From contig DGRV01000024.1 of assembly GCA_002391225.1 (NCBI GenBank), forward strand, positions 1 to 14,714: a stretch of 14,714 nt of DNA. Direction: 5' to 3'. The translations under genes were made by a program, and so were the position numbers. Positions 12,792-14,714 of this stretch are shown one piece after another. The notes under the pieces were generated by a model. It worked only from the letters and a program-made list of their open reading frames with translations, had not been told where the DNA came from and made no database searches. Positions within the stretch are counted from its first letter, which is position 1. Every line of letters begins with the position of its first letter. Source of the stretch: Christensenella sp. UBA4379 (GTDB lineage: Bacteria > Bacillota > Clostridia > Christensenellales > Aristaeellaceae).

Positions 12792-13883
12792 ATGGACGGT
12801 AACGCCGCATATTTTTCCCAATATCTGAACGCCTATACTCCCTACAAAAAGTCCTGGAACTACGAGGACAGCTGTGTGCTGGTGGGGGCGATCGACCTGT
12901 ATGAAGCCACGGGGGAAGCGCAGTACAAGGACTTCGTCCTGTCCTACCTGTCCCGCTTCGTGATGCCGGACGGCTCCATCCCGAACTTTGACCTGAAGGC
13001 CTACTCCATCGACAACGTGGCCCCGGGCCGGGCCCTGTTTTTCGCCCTCAAAGAGACCGGGGACGAGCGGTATGAAAAGGCCATCCGCTTCCATGAGGAC
13101 AGGCTTTCCACCCATCCCCGCTGCGCCTGCGGCAACTTCTGGCACAAGGAAATCTATCCTGACCAGGTCTGGCTGGACGGCCTGTACATGGCCCAGCCCT
13201 TCCGCGCCCTCTGGGCCGCGAAATACGGGGACAAGGCGGTGGCCGACGACGTCGTCCGGCAGTTTGAAAACGTGCGCAGGCTCCTGTACTGCGAGGAAAA
13301 GGGCCTGTACTACCACGCCTGTGACACCGCCAAGGTCCAGTTCTGGGCCGACCCGAAGACGGGCTGCTCGCCGAACTTCTGGCTGCGCTCCATGGGCTGG
13401 TATCTGATGGCCCTGGCGGACTGTGCCGATTTCCTGGGCGATCAGTTTTCCGCCCAGCGGGCCGCGCTTTCGGGCCTGCTCCGGGAGGCGGTCGACGGCA
13501 TCCTCCGCTATCAGGACAAAGCAACCGGCCTGTTCTACCAGGTGATCGACCATCCGGAGGCGGAGGGGAACTATCTGGAGACCTCCGGCACCTCCATGGT
13601 CCTCTACGCCATCCTGAAGGGCTGCCGTCTGGGCCTGCTGGACGAGGCCCTCAAGCCCGGCGCCCTGGAAGCCATGAAGCAGCTCACTGCCCGCTACCTT
13701 CGCGTAGACGAAAACGGCCAGTACCACCTGGGCGGCATCTGCAAGGTGGCCGGCCTCGGCCCGGCCAGCAACCCCGTGCGGGACGGCTCCGTCCGCTACT
13801 ACCTCTCCGAGCCCATCGTGGAGGACGACGCCAAGGGCACCGGCCCCTACATGATGGCCGTGTCCGAAACGCTCAGAGGGTGA
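12792..13883 (+). CDS. GH105 unsaturated rhamnogalacturonyl/glycuronyl hydrolase (YteR/YesR-like)
   Basis: The 363-residue product is full length for GH105 and has no signal peptide, so it is cytoplasmic. It keeps the family landmarks in order: SWNYEDSCVLVGA (21-33), YSIDNVAPGR with D74, GNFWHKEIYPDQVWLDGLYM ending in D129, FWLRSMGWYLMAL, YLETSGTSM, GPASNPVRDGS and YYLSEPIVEDDAKGTGP. D74 and D129 have the same 55-residue spacing as the two catalytic aspartates recalled for Bacillus YteR (D88, D143). The enzyme hydrates the unsaturated uronic acid left by polysaccharide lyases on pectin-type or similar oligosaccharides, releasing it inside the cell. The ATG is set by GGGAGGA 7 bases upstream. 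It is a lone gene here: no lyase, transporter or isomerase adjoins it. Substrate within the family is uncertain. Confidence 0.93.
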   Translation: MDGNAAYFSQYLNAYTPYKKSWNYEDSCVLVGAIDLYEATGEAQYKDFVLSYLSRFVMPDGSIPNFDLKAYSIDNVAPGRALFFALKETGDERYEKAIRFHEDRLSTHPRCACGNFWHKEIYPDQVWLDGLYMAQPFRALWAAKYGDKAVADDVVRQFENVRRLLYCEEKGLYYHACDTAKVQFWADPKTGCSPNFWLRSMGWYLMALADCADFLGDQFSAQRAALSGLLREAVDGILRYQDKATGLFYQVIDHPEAEGNYLETSGTSMVLYAILKGCRLGLLDEALKPGALEAMKQLTARYLRVDENGQYHLGGICKVAGLGPASNPVRDGSVRYYLSEPIVEDDAKGTGPYMMAVSETLRG

Positions 13884-13949
13884 ACAAAGGACGGCGGGAA
13901 TGAAACCGGATCACATCGGAGCCGTCCTGGTGGATTCTTCCCTTCCCGA

Positions 13950-13983
13950 TTGACTTTTGGACGCATTTTTGCTATCATATAAT
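13950..13983 (+). promoter_or_regulatory. Probable promoter of the toxin-antitoxin pair
   Basis: TTGACT (13950-13955), 17 bases, TATCAT (13973-13978). An overlapping TATAAT (13978-13983) is a perfect -10 but lies 22 bases from TTGACT, so it would need the poorer TTGGAC (13957-13962) with a 15-base spacer. The first pairing is preferred. Upstream, GGACGGC (13889-13895) and GCCGTCC (13921-13927) could form a loose stem after the GH105 gene. Confidence 0.55.
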
Positions 13984-14007
13984 GGAATCAAGGAATGGAG
14001 AAATCCG

Positions 14008-14348
14008 ATGTACGAGATTGAATTTTACGAGACAGCGGATGGCGTATCCGAACTATGGAACTTCCTTGATGATTTGGAACAGAAGGCCGAGAAGAATAAA
14101 GACGCCAGAATCCAGCACAAACAGATTTCGTTTATATCCAGCTGCTGAAGGACCATGGAACAAGGCTGGGAGAGAATATAACGAAAAATCTGGAGGAAGA
14201 TATCTGGGAACTCAGACCGGGCAGCAACCGGGTGCTCTACTTCTATTTCAAGGATAACAAATTCGTCCTGCTGAATCCATTCCGCAAGAAGACACAGAAG
14301 ACTCCGCGCAGAGAGATCGAGAAGGCAAAAGCGGAACGGGATGATTGA
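14008..14348 (+). pseudogene. higB: RelE/HigB-type toxin (Gp49-like), frameshifted
   Basis: From the ATG at 14008 (GGAG 7 bases upstream) the frame reads MYEIEFYETADGVSELWNFL and on to HKQISF, then hits a stop at 14146-14148 after 47 residues. The adjoining frame continues the family without a break from TAT at 14133: YIQLLKDHGTRLG, DIWELRPGSNRVLYFYF, FVLLNPFRKKTQKTP, to a stop at 14346-14348. One missing T in the run at 14131-14133 (TTT for TTTT) restores a single 113-residue protein, the normal size for HigB-type mRNA interferases. In the family the toxin cleaves mRNA at the ribosome and is neutralised by the downstream antitoxin. Here it is probably inactive unless the loss is a sequencing error or is bypassed. 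The site is not a good -1 slippery heptamer. Confidence 0.85.
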
Positions 14349-14370
14349 GTATCAAGGAAGGGGTGATGTT

Positions 14371-14664
14371 ATGGCAACCTGGGATGATTACAAGCGGCAT
14401 GTCAGGGAAAAGAGCCCGGAGCTCGGAAAGGATATGGATGAAATCGAGGCCCTGTCCCAGATCGTCGGAACGATGATCGAGCGCCGGCATGAGCTGGAGC
14501 TTTCCCAAAGGGATCTGGCGGAGCTTTGCGGTATCCCACACTCGTCGGTGGCCCGAATCGAATCTGGCAGGAGTACGCCGAACCTGAACACCTTACTGAA
14601 GATATTTGATCAGCTGGGATTAACCTTCCGCATCGGGAAGGCGACCGCAGCAGGAGCAAAATAA
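14371..14664 (+). CDS. higA: XRE-family antitoxin (HigA-type)
   Basis: The 97-residue product has a helix-turn-helix at about residues 45-70 (SQRDLAELCGIPHSSVARIE then SGRSTPNL), typical of HigA antitoxins, which bind both the toxin and their own promoter. An upstream helical part (about 20-43) and a short basic/Ala C-terminus flank it. The ATG at 14371 is chosen because GGGG (14360-14363) lies 7 bases upstream; an in-frame ATG at 14341 overlaps the toxin's end and lacks a ribosome binding site. It stays intact while the toxin frame is broken, which fits loss of toxin activity with retention of the regulator. It probably autoregulates from a site near 13950-14000, but no operator was defined. 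Nothing was found in 14665-14714. Confidence 0.85.
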   Translation: MATWDDYKRHVREKSPELGKDMDEIEALSQIVGTMIERRHELELSQRDLAELCGIPHSSVARIESGRSTPNLNTLLKIFDQLGLTFRIGKATAAGAK

Positions 14665-14714
14665 GAACTGATATGATATGCCGTCAGCGCTCTGATCCGC
14701 CCTTGTCAAGTAGA

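Noticed and set aside
14125..14140. Programmed -1 frameshifting in the toxin
   Set aside because: The site reads G TTT ATA, which does not fit the X-XXY-YYZ slippery pattern; a one-base loss in the T run is simpler.
14341..14370. ATG at 14341 as the antitoxin start
   Set aside because: It has no ribosome binding site and overlaps the toxin's stop; the ATG at 14371 has GGGG 7 bases upstream.

Overview
The window looks like a chromosomal piece of a GC-rich anaerobic Firmicute, most likely a gut or rumen Clostridia lineage. This rests on TTG/ATG starts behind AAAGGAAG-type ribosome binding sites, SigA-like promoters (one a perfect TTGACA-N17-TATAAT), NrdR, a fused two-domain ABC permease, and surface proteins with bacterial Ig-like repeats and a DUF6273 domain. 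No rRNA, tRNA, CRISPR array, phage gene or transposase was seen. The exact taxon cannot be named from the sequence.

Layout. (1) 1-3258, minus strand: an importer operon. A secreted solute-binding protein is followed by a strong intergenic stem-loop and then a two-domain ABC permease that runs off the left edge. No ATPase is visible. (2) 3508-8129, plus strand: three cell-envelope genes. They are a secreted DUF6273-acidic linker-CapA metallophosphoesterase, a phosphodiester glycosidase (NAGPA domain) and a divergent Lgt-like membrane protein. (3) 8469-9559, minus strand: aroK and nrdR, overlapping by one base, with a promoter upstream and two repeat-borne terminators downstream. (4) 9594-12449, plus: a 951-residue secreted protein built of about nine Ig-like (Big_2) domains. 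(5) 12450-12791: a gene-free stretch dense in inverted repeats, ending in a promoter with upstream direct repeats. It leads into a cytoplasmic GH105 unsaturated glycuronyl hydrolase (12792-13883). (6) 13950-14664: a HigB/HigA-type toxin-antitoxin pair in which the toxin frame is broken by an apparent one-base loss.

The most unusual feature is not a gene. Four intergenic regions that bracket the three envelope genes (3290-3475, 5820-5977, 6951-7099, 8147-8455) carry arrays of 7-bp units kept in exact heptad register (GGTAGGA, GGGATTA, GGCATTA, CATTACG and variants). The arrays flank short GC-rich palindromes. The last island is a duplicated element of about 145 bp with inverted heptad ends. 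Its two copies keep one stem by a compensatory base-pair change, and its other hairpin makes twin terminators facing nrdR. The architecture suggests a heptamer-plus-palindrome repeat family, reminiscent of cyanobacterial STRR repeats or REP elements. Its identity and mobility need genome-wide searching.

Functional reading. The capA, phosphodiester glycosidase and Lgt-like genes plausibly work together on a surface polymer or envelope anchor, but this is inference from adjacency. The Ig-like protein is a likely surface protein. GH105 finishes degradation of pectin-type or other uronic-acid oligosaccharides inside the cell.
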